NCBI RefSeq assembly: GCF_006384975.1
Contig: NZ_CP021645.1
Span: 620,001 to 684,000 of the forward strand
DNA length: 64,000 nucleotides
Reading direction: 5' to 3'
DNA from: Pseudomonas oryzihabitans
GTDB lineage: Bacteria; Pseudomonadota; Gammaproteobacteria; Pseudomonadales; Pseudomonadaceae
The notes under the pieces are model-generated. The model did no database searches, was not told the origin of the DNA, and saw only the letters and a program-made list of their open reading frames with translations. Made by a program: the position numbers and the translations under genes. Every line of letters starts with the position of its first letter. The first letter of the stretch is position 1. Positions 17,020 to 29,056 of the stretch are shown here, one piece after another.

Positions 17020-17919
17020 ATGGCCAACGCCCTTCACGATATCCGCCTGCTCAAGCTGTTCGCCTGCGTGGTGCGCCACCAGGGCTTCGCCGCCGCCCAG
17101 CAGGAACTGAACCTCTCCACCTCGGCCATCAGCACCTACATGAGCCAGCTGGAAGGGCAGCTCGGCGTCACTCTCTGCCATCGGGGGCGTGGTGGCTTCG
17201 CCCTCACCAGCAAGGGTGAGCTCTTTCACCAGGAAACCCTGCGCATCCTCGGCGAGATCGAAGGCTTCGAACGCTATGCCACCACCCTCAAGGGCGAATT
17301 GAGCGGTACTCTCAACCTGGGCGTGCTGGATTCGCTGTCCAGCGAACCGGCTCTGCCACTCGCCGATGTGATCGGTAGCTACAGCCACGACTATCCCGGG
17401 GTCCATCTGCACCTGGCGGTGACCAGTCCCTACGAATTGCAGCTCGGGGTGCTGGAAGGACGGCTGGACCTGGCGGTAGGCGCCTTTTCCGCCCGCATGA
17501 ACGGCGTGGTCTATCAGCCGCTGTACCGCGAGCAGCACTGGCTCTATTGCAGCGATCGCCATCCACTGTTCCAGGAGCGGCGCATTCCCGCCGAGGTCAT
17601 CACCCGCCAGCGCATGGTGCGCCGGGGTTACTGGAGCCAGGCGGAACTGGTCCGCCATGGCTTCAAGGAAAGCGCGGCCACCGTGGAGAGCATGGAGGCG
17701 CAGCTGATCCTAATCCTCTCCGGTGCCTACATCGGCTACCTGCCGGAGCATTACGTTCATGCCTGGGTCGACCAGGGGCGCCTCAAGGCCCTGCAACCGG
17801 CCACCTTCGGCTACCAGGCGCCGTTCTCGCTCATCACCCGCCGGGGCCGCGGCCGAGAGCCGCTTATCCAGAGTTTTCAGCGCATCCTTAAAGCTCAGAT
17901 GCAAGATGCCGATAGTTAG
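17020..17919 (+). CDS. gbuR: LysR-type transcriptional regulator, GbuR-like
   Basis: 299 aa. The winged HTH is at residues 6-65 (LKLFACVVRHQGFAAAQQEL ... SAISTYMSQLEGQLG), followed by the two-lobed LysR inducer-binding domain. Divergent placement next to gbuA, as for P. aeruginosa gbuR, implies it activates gbuA and perhaps the permease and decarboxylase genes in response to a guanidino acid. The family is certain; the target and inducer are inferred from position. The palindrome at 16963-16978 is the obvious binding site. Confidence 0.8.
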   Translation: MANALHDIRLLKLFACVVRHQGFAAAQQELNLSTSAISTYMSQLEGQLGVTLCHRGRGGFALTSKGELFHQETLRILGEIEGFERYATTLKGELSGTLNLGVLDSLSSEPALPLADVIGSYSHDYPGVHLHLAVTSPYELQLGVLEGRLDLAVGAFSARMNGVVYQPLYREQHWLYCSDRHPLFQERRIPAEVITRQRMVRRGYWSQAELVRHGFKESAATVESMEAQLILILSGAYIGYLPEHYVHAWVDQGRLKALQPATFGYQAPFSLITRRGRGREPLIQSFQRILKAQMQDADS

Positions 17920-18028
17920 TATGACGATAACCAAGGAGTTACCGTCATCGCCTGTGCGAGCATTTGGCCACCCTTGGCTTGGCTGATCTCGCATGGAGTA
18001 GATAACTAGCTAGATAAGGCAGCCCGCG

Positions 18029-19594
18029 ATGCGCAAGAATTTGCCGGTCACTCAACAAGGCCGTACCTTCAAGGAAGAAGAGCGACTCATCTCCACCACC
18101 GATCTGCAGGGGAACATCACCTACTGCAACGAGGCCTTCATCGCCATCAGTGGCTACACCCGAGAGGAGTTGATCGGCAGTCCGCACAATCTGGTGCGCC
18201 ATCCCGACATGCCGCCGCCGGTGTTCGGCCATATGTGGGCGACCCTCAAGGAGGGCAAGCCGTGGATGGGCATCGTCAAGAATCGCTGCAAGAACGGCGA
18301 CTTCTACTGGGTCAGCGCCTATGTCACCCCCATCCTGGAACAGGGCCGGGTGATCGGCTACGAATCCGTCCGCTCGCTGCCCAGCGCCGCCGAGATCCGT
18401 CGCGCCACCGAACTCTATGCCCGCCTCAACGCCGGCAAGGCACCCGTGGCCCTGGGACGCCGGCTGAGCGGCGCCGTGACGGCCTGCTGGTCTTCGCTGC
18501 TGGCCGGCGGCGTGGTCCTGAGTGGGCATTTCCTCCTGCACGATACCATCCAGACGGTCCTCATCGTGGCTGCGCTGGTGGGCATCAGCACGCACCAGTT
18601 GCTGCGGCAACGCAGCAGTATCGAACGTATCCTGAGAGACCATCCCAAGCTGTTCTCCAGCGCCATCGTCGCGCCCACCTACAGTGACCAGGTCGGCGCG
18701 CCGGCCCGCCTGGACCTGGCTCTGCACAGCGAGTCGGCACGCCTGCAGACCGCCCTGACGCGCCTGGCCGATGCCGGCGAGAGCGTGCGCCAGAAGGCGC
18801 GCGAATCCTCCCAACTGGCCAAGTCCGAAGCCGAGTTGCTGGAGCAGCAGCGCCACGAGACTGACCAGTCCGCCGCCGCCATCACCCAGATGACTTCCAC
18901 CATCCAGGAGGTGTCGCAAAACGTCCAGGAGACCGCCCAAGCAGCGGCCAACGCCGAAAGCCTGGTGCACTCCGGACGCGACAAGGCCGAAGAAAGCCTG
19001 ACCTCCATGCGCGAACTCGGCGCGGCGGTCAGCGACATCGGTCAGGCCGTGGGTGAACTGGCCAACTCGACCCAGAGTATCGGCAGCGTCGCCGACGTCA
19101 TCACCGCCATCGCCGAGCAGACCAACCTGCTGGCGCTCAACGCCGCCATCGAAGCGGCGCGGGCAGGGGAGGCCGGTCGCGGCTTCGCCGTGGTGGCCGA
19201 CGAAGTCCGCTCCCTGGCCTCGCGGACCCGTGAATCCACCGAGCAGATCCACCAGATCATCGCCAATCTGCAGGCCAATGCCGACCGCGCCGTGGCCACC
19301 GCCAGCCGTGGCGAGGAGACCTCGCGGCAGAGCGAGCGGCATTCGGCGGCCGTGCGGGAGTCCCTGCAGGGCATCAGCGAATCGGTCAGCCTCATCACCG
19401 CCATGAGCCAGCAGATGGCTACCGCCGTGGAAGAGCAGAGCCACGTCTCCGAAGACATCAATCGGCAGATCAGCCGTATCGCGGAGCTGTCCGACCACAG
19501 CTCGGCCCAGGCCCTGCGCGGTTCGGAACTCAGCCGTGAACTGGAAGGCATGGCCGACTACCTCCACGATCTCACCGCCCGCTTCAATCGCTGA
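18029..19594 (+). CDS. Aer-type PAS/methyl-accepting chemotaxis (aerotaxis) receptor
   Basis: 521 aa. An N-terminal PAS domain covers about 10-125 ([20 protein letters not shown], then [13 protein letters not shown], as in E. coli Aer). Two close membrane segments lie near 150-195, with no periplasmic sensor domain. The cytoplasmic MCP domain ends the chain, and its hairpin tip [20 protein letters not shown] binds CheA/CheW. It probably senses redox or energy state through FAD in the PAS domain and steers motility. It is monocistronic, about 110 bp after gbuR. The ligand cannot be proved. Confidence 0.85.
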   Translation: MRKNLPVTQQGRTFKEEERLISTTDLQGNITYCNEAFIAISGYTREELIGSPHNLVRHPDMPPPVFGHMWATLKEGKPWMGIVKNRCKNGDFYWVSAYVTPILEQGRVIGYESVRSLPSAAEIRRATELYARLNAGKAPVALGRRLSGAVTACWSSLLAGGVVLSGHFLLHDTIQTVLIVAALVGISTHQLLRQRSSIERILRDHPKLFSSAIVAPTYSDQVGAPARLDLALHSESARLQTALTRLADAGESVRQKARESSQLAKSEAELLEQQRHETDQSAAAITQMTSTIQEVSQNVQETAQAAANAESLVHSGRDKAEESLTSMRELGAAVSDIGQAVGELANSTQSIGSVADVITAIAEQTNLLALNAAIEAARAGEAGRGFAVVADEVRSLASRTRESTEQIHQIIANLQANADRAVATASRGEETSRQSERHSAAVRESLQGISESVSLITAMSQQMATAVEEQSHVSEDINRQISRIAELSDHSSAQALRGSELSRELEGMADYLHDLTARFNR

Positions 19595-19656
19595 TTCGCC
19601 GGCTACCCGGTGGCGATCCGGTATGATCGCCGCCGTCATCCGCCGCGGAAGTCCCG

Positions 19657-20268
19657 ATGTCCCGTCCCGCCTGCGCGCGTTGCCAGCGCCCCCTGTCGCT
19701 GTGCCTCTGCGCCCTGATTCCTCGCCTGGAAAGCCGTACCAGGGTGCTGTTGCTGCAGCATCCCAGTGAGCGGCGCCATCCGCTCAATACTGCGCGGTTG
19801 GCCGCCCTGGGGCTGGTCAATGCCCAGTTGGAGATTGGCGAGGACTTTCCGGATCTCCCGCGCTGGCTCGACGGCCATGAACCCTGGCTGCTGTTCCCCG
19901 GGCCAGAGGCGATCACCGTGGATCAACTGCCGCCTGCGCCTGATGCCGAGGCGAAACGGCTGCTGGTGATCCCCGACGGTACCTGGCGGAAGGCCCGCCT
20001 GCTGCTGCACGCCAATCCGCTGCTGGCGGCCTTGCCCAGGGTCACCCTGCCACCCGGACCGCCGTCGCGTTATCGGGTGCGCAAGGCGCCGGCGCCCGAG
20101 GCCCTGTCCACGGTGGAGGCAGTGGTCGCAGCACTGAACGCCCTCGAAGCCCCGGCCCGCTTCGATGCCCTGCTGGCACCTTTCGAGGCGCTCATCGACG
20201 GTCAGATCGCCGCCATGGGCGCGGAAACCTTTGCACGCAATCATGGCGGAGGCGCGCCGCAGGATTAG
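19657..20268 (+). CDS. DTW-domain protein, probable tRNA-uridine aminocarboxypropyltransferase
   Basis: 203 aa. The zinc-binding-type N-terminus CARCQRPLSLCLC and the central IPDGTWRKARLLL motif (the DTW signature, here D-G-T-W) place it in the TapT/YfiP family. These enzymes transfer the 3-amino-3-carboxypropyl group from S-adenosylmethionine to uridine 47 of tRNA, giving acp3U. SRYRVRKAP is a second conserved stretch. It stands alone, on the same strand as the receptor before it (62 bp) and the small proline-rich ORF after it. Confidence 0.82.
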   Translation: MSRPACARCQRPLSLCLCALIPRLESRTRVLLLQHPSERRHPLNTARLAALGLVNAQLEIGEDFPDLPRWLDGHEPWLLFPGPEAITVDQLPPAPDAEAKRLLVIPDGTWRKARLLLHANPLLAALPRVTLPPGPPSRYRVRKAPAPEALSTVEAVVAALNALEAPARFDALLAPFEALIDGQIAAMGAETFARNHGGGAPQD

Positions 20269-20324
20269 GGAATTACCCCGCGCCTGGATGACTCTATCTA
20301 GGGAGTCAGCAGAGGAGTCTCGCC

Positions 20325-20501
20325 ATGCCCAGCTACCACGTCCGACAGGACGACGAATTCGAAAGCCTCCTGGTCTTCGCCATGCCCCGCGCCGGTGGCG
20401 AACCCGACCAACCCGATCCCGCGCCCATCCAGCCCGGTGAGCCAGGCGAGCCCACCATCCCCGATCAGCCGCCGCCCACCCCCATGGCGGAAGCCGCCTG
20501 A
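20325..20501 (+). CDS. Small proline-rich acidic protein, function unknown
   Basis: 58 aa, starting MPSYHVRQDDEFESLLVFAM and followed by a tail in which about a third of the residues are Pro and which is rich in Glu/Asp, ending MAEAA. A strong AGAGGAG ribosome site lies 8 nt before the ATG, and a terminator starts 25 bp after the stop, supporting a real gene. There is no signal peptide or membrane segment. The low-complexity tail suggests a disordered protein. No function can be offered. Confidence 0.6.
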   Translation: MPSYHVRQDDEFESLLVFAMPRAGGEPDQPDPAPIQPGEPGEPTIPDQPPPTPMAEAA

Positions 20502-20525
20502 GACGAACGACGCTATAGGCTCAGG

Positions 20526-20569
20526 CCATGAAAAAGGGGCGATCATCACTGATCGCCCCTTTTTCATGG
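20526..20569. terminator. Bidirectional intrinsic terminator
   Basis: A perfect 19-bp inverted repeat (arms 20526-20544 and 20551-20569) with loop ATCACT. The GGGGCGATC core is flanked by A5 on the left and T5 on the right, so it works on both strands. It separates the small proline-rich gene from the leftward DUF454 gene. Confidence 0.92.
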
Positions 20570-20579
20570 GTATTTCGGT

Positions 20580-20978
20580 TCAGCGCCGTGTCTTCTGCTT
20601 GAGCAGATAGATGGTCACCGCGCCGCAACTGACGAAGGCTGCCACCCGCGCCCAGACATAGGGCACCAGCCAGCAGGAAAAGCCCACGCTGATCCACATG
20701 GCGACGATGGCGTAGACCTTGCCCTTGAGCGGAATGCCGTCGCCTTCCAGATAGGGTTTCACCCAGGGGCCGAGCCATTTGTGGTTGATCAACCACAGAT
20801 AGAAGCGCTCCGAACTGCGCATGAAGCAGGCGGCGGCCAGCAGCAGGAAGGGCGTGGTGGGCAGCAACGGCAGGAAGGCGCCGATGATGCCCAGGGCCAC
20901 GCTGAGCCAGCCGAGGCCCAGCAACAGGTAGCGGACCCAGCCCTTTTTCTGGCGGGGTCTCGGAGTGGCTCCGTCCAT
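20580..20978 (-). CDS. DUF454 (YbaN-like) inner membrane protein
   Basis: 132 aa. About four hydrophobic segments. [20 protein letters not shown] followed by [16 protein letters not shown] is the YbaN family hallmark, with [14 protein letters not shown] downstream. The cellular role of the family is unknown. It lies 3 bp after the UPF0149 gene and probably shares its transcript, ending at the terminator at 20526-20569. Confidence 0.85.
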   Translation of the reverse strand: MDGATPRPRQKKGWVRYLLLGLGWLSVALGIIGAFLPLLPTTPFLLLAAACFMRSSERFYLWLINHKWLGPWVKPYLEGDGIPLKGKVYAIVAMWISVGFSCWLVPYVWARVAAFVSCGAVTIYLLKQKTRR

Positions 20979-20981
20979 CGC

Positions 20982-21566
20982 TCAGTGACGCGGCTTGAGC
21001 AGCGCCGGCTTTTCTTCCGGGGAGTGGCAGAGCAGGAACAACTGGGTCAGCAGTTCCGGGATCTGCACCATCATGTCGGCGACCAGACGGCGATCCTGGG
21101 CGATTTCGGCGAACTCGGGTTGCTCGTCGAACAGGCCCGAACCGACCATGATCGGCAGCAGCAGCTCGCTGACTTCGTCTTCCGCATCCTCGAACCACAC
21201 GGCTTCACGCAGGAACACGCCTTCCATGAAGCCGATGCACCAGCCGCGCAGCTCGGAGTCGTCCGGCTCGGGGCCGAGGTCCAGCTCGCAAGGCAGGTCC
21301 AGCTCTTCGTCGCTACCGAGGATGCGCAGGATATGCGCCTTGAGCTGCACCAGGGCGCGCTCGATGTCTTCCTGCTGGGCGGCATCGCGATAGTGCGGCG
21401 GTTCGGCGAAGAGGGCATCGATCCATTCGCGTTCGGGTACCTCTTCCGGGCAGATGGACAGCGCGGTCAGGTAGCCATGGGCGGCTACGTAGTCGAGCGC
21501 TTCTTCGTGCAGATCGTCTGCATCGAGAAAATCGCGCAGACGGGTCAATTGTTCGGCGAAGGACAT
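20982..21566 (-). CDS. UPF0149/YecA-YgfB family protein
   Basis: 194 aa, all-alpha and acidic. [17 protein letters not shown] near residue 125 is the characteristic motif of the family. The chain lacks the C-terminal SEC-C metal-binding motif of YecA. The family's function is not settled. It is divergent from recQ with about 160 bp between them, and is followed directly by the DUF454 gene. Confidence 0.8.
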   Translation of the reverse strand: MSFAEQLTRLRDFLDADDLHEEALDYVAAHGYLTALSICPEEVPEREWIDALFAEPPHYRDAAQQEDIERALVQLKAHILRILGSDEELDLPCELDLGPEPDDSELRGWCIGFMEGVFLREAVWFEDAEDEVSELLLPIMVGSGLFDEQPEFAEIAQDRRLVADMMVQIPELLTQLFLLCHSPEEKPALLKPRH

Positions 21567-21728
21567 CGGCTACTTACCTCGGAAAGGATTCGAAAGGATG
21601 GAACGGCCGGAATTGTAGACGAGCGCCGGGATCACGTCGAACGCGCCGGCAAGTGGCCGGCCGACGGAAAAGCACCGCCGCAGCGAGCTCCGCATCCGTA
21701 TAATGCGCCTTCCATTCGAGGAGGCTTC

Positions 21729-23867
<2,139 letters not shown>

Positions 23868-23940
23868 CGAGGCGCGCCGGTTGCCCCGGCGTGCCTACAA
23901 CCAGAATAATGAGAAAATCCAAGTACAAGGTTTAGCCTGA

Positions 23941-24375
23941 ATGACTACCGATCCACACCTGTTCGGCCGCCAGATCTTTCACGTCTCCCGTGCCTGGCGC
24001 GCAGAGCTCGACCGTCGCCTGAGTCACCTGGGGCTGTCCCAGGCCCGCTGGCAGGTGTTGCTGAACCTGGCCCGGATGAAGGGTGTCCAGCCGACCCAGC
24101 GTGAACTGGCCCAGAGCATCAGCATCGAGGGGCCGACCCTGGCGCGCCTGCTGGACGGTCTGGAGAAACAAGGCCTGGTAAAGCGGCTGGCGGTCACTGA
24201 AGACCGCCGTGCCAAGCGCATCATGTTGACCCAGGAAGCCGGTCCGCTGATCGAGAAGATCGAGACCATCGCCGAAGCCTTGCGCAAGGAGTTGTTGAGT
24301 GGGCTGGACGATGAAGAAATCGCCATCTGCCAACAGGTGCATCAGCGCGTACTGGCCAACCTCGAGCGCGGCTGA
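23941..24375 (+). CDS. MarR-family transcriptional regulator
   Basis: 144 aa winged-helix dimer. The recognition region LAQSISIEGPTLARLLDGLEKQGLVKRLAV and the wing EDRRAKRIMLTQEA are textbook MarR, closer to the SlyA/HosA type with N-terminal RQIFHVSRAWRAELDRRL. Targets are unknown. It lies between recQ and the FimV-like gene, as in P. aeruginosa (PA3341 position). An AT-rich stretch at 23900-23935 just upstream (AATAATGAGAAAATCC) may hold its promoter or an autoregulatory site. Confidence 0.88.
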   Translation: MTTDPHLFGRQIFHVSRAWRAELDRRLSHLGLSQARWQVLLNLARMKGVQPTQRELAQSISIEGPTLARLLDGLEKQGLVKRLAVTEDRRAKRIMLTQEAGPLIEKIETIAEALRKELLSGLDDEEIAICQQVHQRVLANLERG

Positions 24376-24615
24376 GTGCCGTTTGGCGGCTCGACTTCCA
24401 GCTGGTGGTCGGGCCTCGCGTTCCCCGTGAGTCGAATCGAGGCGTCTGGCACCGAGCCTGGCGTCCAAGGCTTGCCTGAAGCACTGTTTTTCGATCACGA
24501 CCACCGGTTTGCCGTCTGTCGGTATCGATGCTACGTTCCAGCGTAGCGGGGGCGATTTTTGTGAGCCACCGCGCTAAAACACTGGTTTTCTCGAATACCT
24601 GACGCAGCGGTATCC

Positions 24616-26787
24616 ATGGTCGCGAAACGCCGTCCCCTTGCCTTTCTCCTGCTGTCGGCCGCAACGCTGACCACTACCCCTCAAGCGGCACTGGCGCTCG
24701 GCCTTGGTGGTATCACGCTGCAGTCTGCGCTCAACGAGCCGTTGCGCGCCCGTATCGAGCTGGTCAACATCGGCGATGCCGAGCCAGGGGATTTCCGGAT
24801 TCACCTGGCGTCGAGCGAAGCCTTCGCCAAGGCGGGCGTCGATCGTACCCAATTCGTCAATGACCTGGTGTTCACGCCGCACCTGCGCACGGCGGCTGGC
24901 AGCTACATCGAGGTCACCTCCCGGCGCTCGCTGATCGAGCCCTATCTGGACTTCATCGTCCAGCTGGAACAGCCGGGCGGCAAACAGCTGCGGGAATTCA
25001 CCCTGCTGGTCGATCCGCCTCGCAACGACGGTGCACCTGCCGGGCTGGCCAGTAGCGCGCCGGCCAGATCCGCGGTCGCCCCAGCGGCCAAGCCAGCCGC
25101 ACCTGCCGCCAGGCCGGTGGAGCGCTCCAGCGCAGCGGCGCCGCGGCCGCCCGAGTTCGTGCCTTCTCCGGGCCTGACCGCCGGTACGGGAACCTACCAG
25201 ACGCGGCCCAAGGACACCCTCTGGAACATCGCCAAGCGCCTGGGGCCGATGGCCAATCGCTCGGCGGAGCAGTTGATGGCCGATCTGTTCGCCCTCAACC
25301 CGGCATCCTTCGCCAACAACGATCCGCGTCGGCTCAAGGCCGGTCAGACGTTACGCCTGCCGGCAGGCGTCAATGAGCCCGTCGTCAAGCAGCCAACGCC
25401 GGCTAAACCTGCGCCCGCACCCGCTCCGGCGTCTGCCCCGTCGACAGCCATCGCGCCCATCGCTCCTCGGCCTGCACCTGAACCTGCACCTGCTGCGCCC
25501 ACGCCTGCGGCTCCTGCCGCGAAGTCGAGTGCGCCAGTGGTCGCCGCCTCGGCGCCAGCCGGCAATGCCGAAGACACCAAGCCCTTGTTGGTGACCCAGG
25601 ATCTGGGGCGACAAGTCGGAGACCTGGAAGGCCAGCTCACCCAGCTGCAGGAGCGCTACGACTCGGTATTGGCCCAGCGTGAAGCCTTGATCACCCAGTT
25701 GCAGCAGGAGCGGGATGCCCTGCAGCAGCAATTGAAGCAGGCGCGAGCAGTGGCCCTTGCGACTCCGGCACCCGTAGCCTCGTCCGTTCCGGCTACCCAG
25801 GCGACGCCTGTCGCCACAGGTTCGGCGTCCGCTGAGGATGCCGATGCCGGGCTGTTTTCCTTGCGCTCGCTGTCCCTTGCCGGCGCCGCTGCGCTGTTGG
25901 CGCTGGCCGGCCTGCTGTGGTGGCGTCGGCGTCGTGCCGCCGAAGTTTTGCCCGCCGAGGAGGAAGAGGAGGTGGACCAGGCGGAGCCGCTACCCGAGCC
26001 GGTGCTGATGGCGACGCAGCCGGTGGCGCCGCGGGGCAAGCCCGCTGCTGCGGCGGCCTCCGGGCCAGTCGACGATCATGCCGGCCGCGCGGAGATCTAT
26101 CTCGCCTATGGTCGCTATGGCCAGGCGCGCGAGGTGCTCGAGAATGGTCTCGCCGAAGATGACCGGCGCCAGGATCTGCGTCTGTTGCTGCTTCGCGTGT
26201 TGGCGACCCTGGGTGAAGCCAAGGCCTTCAGCCAGCAAGAGCAGCGCTTTCTTGCCTTGGGTGGCGCCGCCGCCAGCCTGGCCGTCCTGCACGCCCAGTT
26301 TCCCGGGATGTCTTCCGCGCCGGTGGAGGAGATTGTGGAGGAAGACCTGGACCTCGACCTGCCGGACTTCGATGCACCCGCCAGCGAATGGTCGGCAGAG
26401 CTGCAATTCCAGGACGCGGCTGAACCGGCACCGGTGACCGAGGAACACTACGATCTGGATCTGGCCGACCTTAGCCTCGATGAGGCTATCGCGCTGACCG
26501 AGGAGCTGGATGCGGATTCCGGCTGGAAAGCGGTCGGCGCCACCGAGGTCGCGCTGGAGGACGATTTCCCTGAGGGCCTGGGCGAGTTACCCGCCGTGCA
26601 TGAGCTGGACCTGAGCCTCGACGAGCACTTCATGGCTGATGACATCGCCCAGCGCTTCGCCCAGGCCGAGGCCTACCTCGACCAGGGTGATGTCAGCCAG
26701 GCGGCCTCGCTGCTGCAGGAGATCGTCAGCGAAGGGAGCGACAGCCAGAGAGAGCGGGCCGAGGTGCTGTTGTCCCGACTCGCTTGA
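24616..26787 (+). CDS. FimV/HubP-like LysM-containing polar hub protein
   Basis: 723 aa. A signal peptide (about 1-27) leads to the FimV N-terminal domain (GLGGITLQSALNEPLRARIE ... YLDFIVQLEQPGGKQLREFTLLVDPP). A LysM domain lies at about 194-252 (YQTRPKDTLWNIAKRLG), then a Pro/Ala-rich linker, a coiled coil (about 330-380), one membrane helix (about 415-430) ending WWRRRRA, an acidic cytoplasmic region and a C-terminal FimV TPR-like domain (about 675-723). Such proteins bind peptidoglycan and organise polar machinery. It is shorter than classic FimV and is a second FimV-type protein (PA3340-like). Its stop abuts the plpD stop. Confidence 0.85.
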   Translation: MVAKRRPLAFLLLSAATLTTTPQAALALGLGGITLQSALNEPLRARIELVNIGDAEPGDFRIHLASSEAFAKAGVDRTQFVNDLVFTPHLRTAAGSYIEVTSRRSLIEPYLDFIVQLEQPGGKQLREFTLLVDPPRNDGAPAGLASSAPARSAVAPAAKPAAPAARPVERSSAAAPRPPEFVPSPGLTAGTGTYQTRPKDTLWNIAKRLGPMANRSAEQLMADLFALNPASFANNDPRRLKAGQTLRLPAGVNEPVVKQPTPAKPAPAPAPASAPSTAIAPIAPRPAPEPAPAAPTPAAPAAKSSAPVVAASAPAGNAEDTKPLLVTQDLGRQVGDLEGQLTQLQERYDSVLAQREALITQLQQERDALQQQLKQARAVALATPAPVASSVPATQATPVATGSASAEDADAGLFSLRSLSLAGAAALLALAGLLWWRRRRAAEVLPAEEEEEVDQAEPLPEPVLMATQPVAPRGKPAAAAASGPVDDHAGRAEIYLAYGRYGQAREVLENGLAEDDRRQDLRLLLLRVLATLGEAKAFSQQEQRFLALGGAAASLAVLHAQFPGMSSAPVEEIVEEDLDLDLPDFDAPASEWSAELQFQDAAEPAPVTEEHYDLDLADLSLDEAIALTEELDADSGWKAVGATEVALEDDFPEGLGELPAVHELDLSLDEHFMADDIAQRFAQAEAYLDQGDVSQAASLLQEIVSEGSDSQRERAEVLLSRLA

Positions 26788-28998
26788 TCAGAAGCTGTTG
26801 CCCAGGTTGATATAGAAGGCGTGCTCGCCCTGGTCGCTCAGGCCGTAGATGAATCTGAGCGGCCCCAGCGGCGTGTCCAGTCCGAGGAACAGGCTGGCGG
26901 CGCTGATATCGCCACTGTCGTAGTTGTCGTCCCGGTTCCAGATCCGCCCCTGCTCCAGGCTGCCGCCCAGGTAGACCGGGGTATCCAGTGGGAACAGCGA
27001 TCTTTGGGTGAGCTGGTGATAGTAGATCAGCCGCGCCAGTCCGTAGTTCTGGCCGGAGAGCGCATCCTGCCGATAGCCTGAGAGCTGCCAGGCGCCGCCC
27101 AACAGGAAGCTGCTGGTCACCACGTTGGTGTCGCTGTCGGTAGATAGGGTGCGACCCAGGCCGCCACCGAGGATGAAGGTGTCGTAGCCGTAACTGAACG
27201 CCCGGTCCAGATGCAAATCGATCTGGCGATAGCGCGAGTCCGAACCCAGGCTCGGATCGAATTGCTTGACCGTCAGCGCCAGGTCGCGGCCTTCGCGGGG
27301 GAAATTCACGTCGTCCAGATCGTCGAAGGAATAGCGCAACTGATAGTAGCCTTCGGTGAAGGCTTCTTCCGGTGTATCCCGCGGCCCGATATGGACCTTG
27401 GTGCTGCCCCAGTCGTGGCCGATGCCCAGGCGGATCTCGGCCTTGTTGCCGATCTGGCGGCCCAGATTCAAGCCGAAGCCGTAACGCTCGCGGCGGTATT
27501 CGGCGACGGGATGATTGCCTTCCAGTTGCTCGATGTTGCGTGCCTCGCCACCGAGGTAGGGAGCGATGAAATAGCGCGAGCCCACATCGAGTGGCTGATA
27601 GAACTCGCTGTAGAGTTCCTGGTGATCGCCGATCTGCACCCGGCTCAGCCACTCTCCGCCCAGGCGATTGAGGCCGTTGATGCGATAGCTGGCGCCGAAG
27701 TTGAAGGCGCTGTCCCCACGTAGATCGTCCGACAGATTCAGGCCGAGCCGTAGGAAGTCCGTACCACTGCGCTTGCCCCGGGCGTAGATGACCAGCACGT
27801 TGTCGCCCGGGCCGTCACGCTGGATGCGGTACTCCACCTGATCGAAGTAGTCCAGGCCGTAAAGGGTGCTCATGTCGTCCTGTAGGCGGGCGACATTCAG
27901 GGGCTCATCCAGGCGCTGCCTTATGTAGTGGCGGATGACCTCGTCCTCCACCTTGGAGTCGTTCTCGATGCGAATGGCATTGATCACCGGCGTACGACTC
28001 GCGGGGGCGCGAGCGGCCGCCACCGCCGTGGACCTTTCGTTGCGCGAATCCTTGCGCAACACCGCCAACTCGCTGGCCATCGCCATGGTCGCCCGGTAAC
28101 CGGCGTCGATCAGCGCCTGGACCTCGGTGAAGTCGGCGCTGGTATAGCTGGCCAGCGGCGGCTCGATGAGCAGGTCGCCCTTGTCCAGGGTCGCGAGTTG
28201 CGCCTGGGAGTTGTTGCGAGTCATCAGGGTGGTGGACTGGTTGAGGACATCCAGCACCGTCGTCAGGTCCTTGCGCTTGAGCAAGGGCGTCCCGATGTCG
28301 ACCACCACCAGGCGCTGAGCCCCCATCTTGCGGGCGACATCGATGGGGATATTGTCGACCATGCCGCCATCCACCAGCAGGCGCCCGTCGATCTCCACCG
28401 GGGCGAACACCGCAGGGATCGACATGCTGGCGCGGATCGCCCGGGGCAGGTGGCCGTGGTCGAAGATCACCTTCTCACCGGTGGTGATATCCGTCGCCAC
28501 GGCGCGGAAGGGAATGGCGAGGCGATCAAAGTTACGAATGTCGCTGGTATGGACGAACAGCTTTTCCAGCATCATGCCAAGGTTCTGGCCCTGGATCACG
28601 CCGATGGGCAGGCCCAGGGTGCCATCGTCACGAAAGCTCAGCTTCTGCTTCACCAGGAAGTCCCGGTCATCCTGCTTGCGCCGGAAGGGGACGTCCTTGC
28701 GGGGTGGCTGATCGGACAGGACCTGGCCCCAATCCATTTCCAGGGCTATGCGCTCCAACTCTTCGGCGCTGTAGCCGGCGGCGTAGAGGCCGCCAATCAC
28801 CGCGCCCATGCTGGTGCCGGCGATGGCATCCACCTGGATACCCTGTTGCTCCAGCGCCTTCAGCACCCCGATATGCGCCAACCCACGCGCCGCCCCACCC
28901 GACAACACCAGGCCCACCTTGGGTGGCTCGGCAGCCCAGGACAGCGTGGGCAGAAGAAGGCAGGCTACCAATAGCAACAGGCGCATAGGTCGGACCAC
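26788..28998 (-). CDS. plpD: Patatin-like phospholipase PlpD, type Vd autotransporter
   Basis: 736 aa. Signal peptide 1-22. The patatin phospholipase A domain (about 26-310) has oxyanion loop GGAARG (34-39), nucleophile Ser63 in GTSMG and catalytic Asp210 in DGGMVDN. A POTRA domain (about 335-410) and a 16-strand beta barrel follow, ending NLGNSF with the terminal Phe typical of outer-membrane proteins. It is expected to secrete its own lipase domain through the barrel. The ATG at 28998 or 28986 may be used; the second gives MRLLLLVACLLL. It is tail-to-tail with the FimV-like gene with no gap. Confidence 0.92.
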   Translation of the reverse strand: MVRPMRLLLLVACLLLPTLSWAAEPPKVGLVLSGGAARGLAHIGVLKALEQQGIQVDAIAGTSMGAVIGGLYAAGYSAEELERIALEMDWGQVLSDQPPRKDVPFRRKQDDRDFLVKQKLSFRDDGTLGLPIGVIQGQNLGMMLEKLFVHTSDIRNFDRLAIPFRAVATDITTGEKVIFDHGHLPRAIRASMSIPAVFAPVEIDGRLLVDGGMVDNIPIDVARKMGAQRLVVVDIGTPLLKRKDLTTVLDVLNQSTTLMTRNNSQAQLATLDKGDLLIEPPLASYTSADFTEVQALIDAGYRATMAMASELAVLRKDSRNERSTAVAAARAPASRTPVINAIRIENDSKVEDEVIRHYIRQRLDEPLNVARLQDDMSTLYGLDYFDQVEYRIQRDGPGDNVLVIYARGKRSGTDFLRLGLNLSDDLRGDSAFNFGASYRINGLNRLGGEWLSRVQIGDHQELYSEFYQPLDVGSRYFIAPYLGGEARNIEQLEGNHPVAEYRRERYGFGLNLGRQIGNKAEIRLGIGHDWGSTKVHIGPRDTPEEAFTEGYYQLRYSFDDLDDVNFPREGRDLALTVKQFDPSLGSDSRYRQIDLHLDRAFSYGYDTFILGGGLGRTLSTDSDTNVVTSSFLLGGAWQLSGYRQDALSGQNYGLARLIYYHQLTQRSLFPLDTPVYLGGSLEQGRIWNRDDNYDSGDISAASLFLGLDTPLGPLRFIYGLSDQGEHAFYINLGNSF

Positions 28999-29056
28999 AT
29001 GGCGAAGGGGATCGAGGGCTGCGTATTATAGGGAGCCCAGGCTTTCGAGGTGCGCC

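Noticed and set aside
17945..19639. 564-aa leftward frame opposite the Aer-type receptor
   Set aside because: Gly/His-rich shadow with no family resemblance.
20781..21728. Extension of recQ upstream
   Set aside because: It overlaps the UPF0149 and DUF454 genes on the other strand; RecQ begins at 21729.
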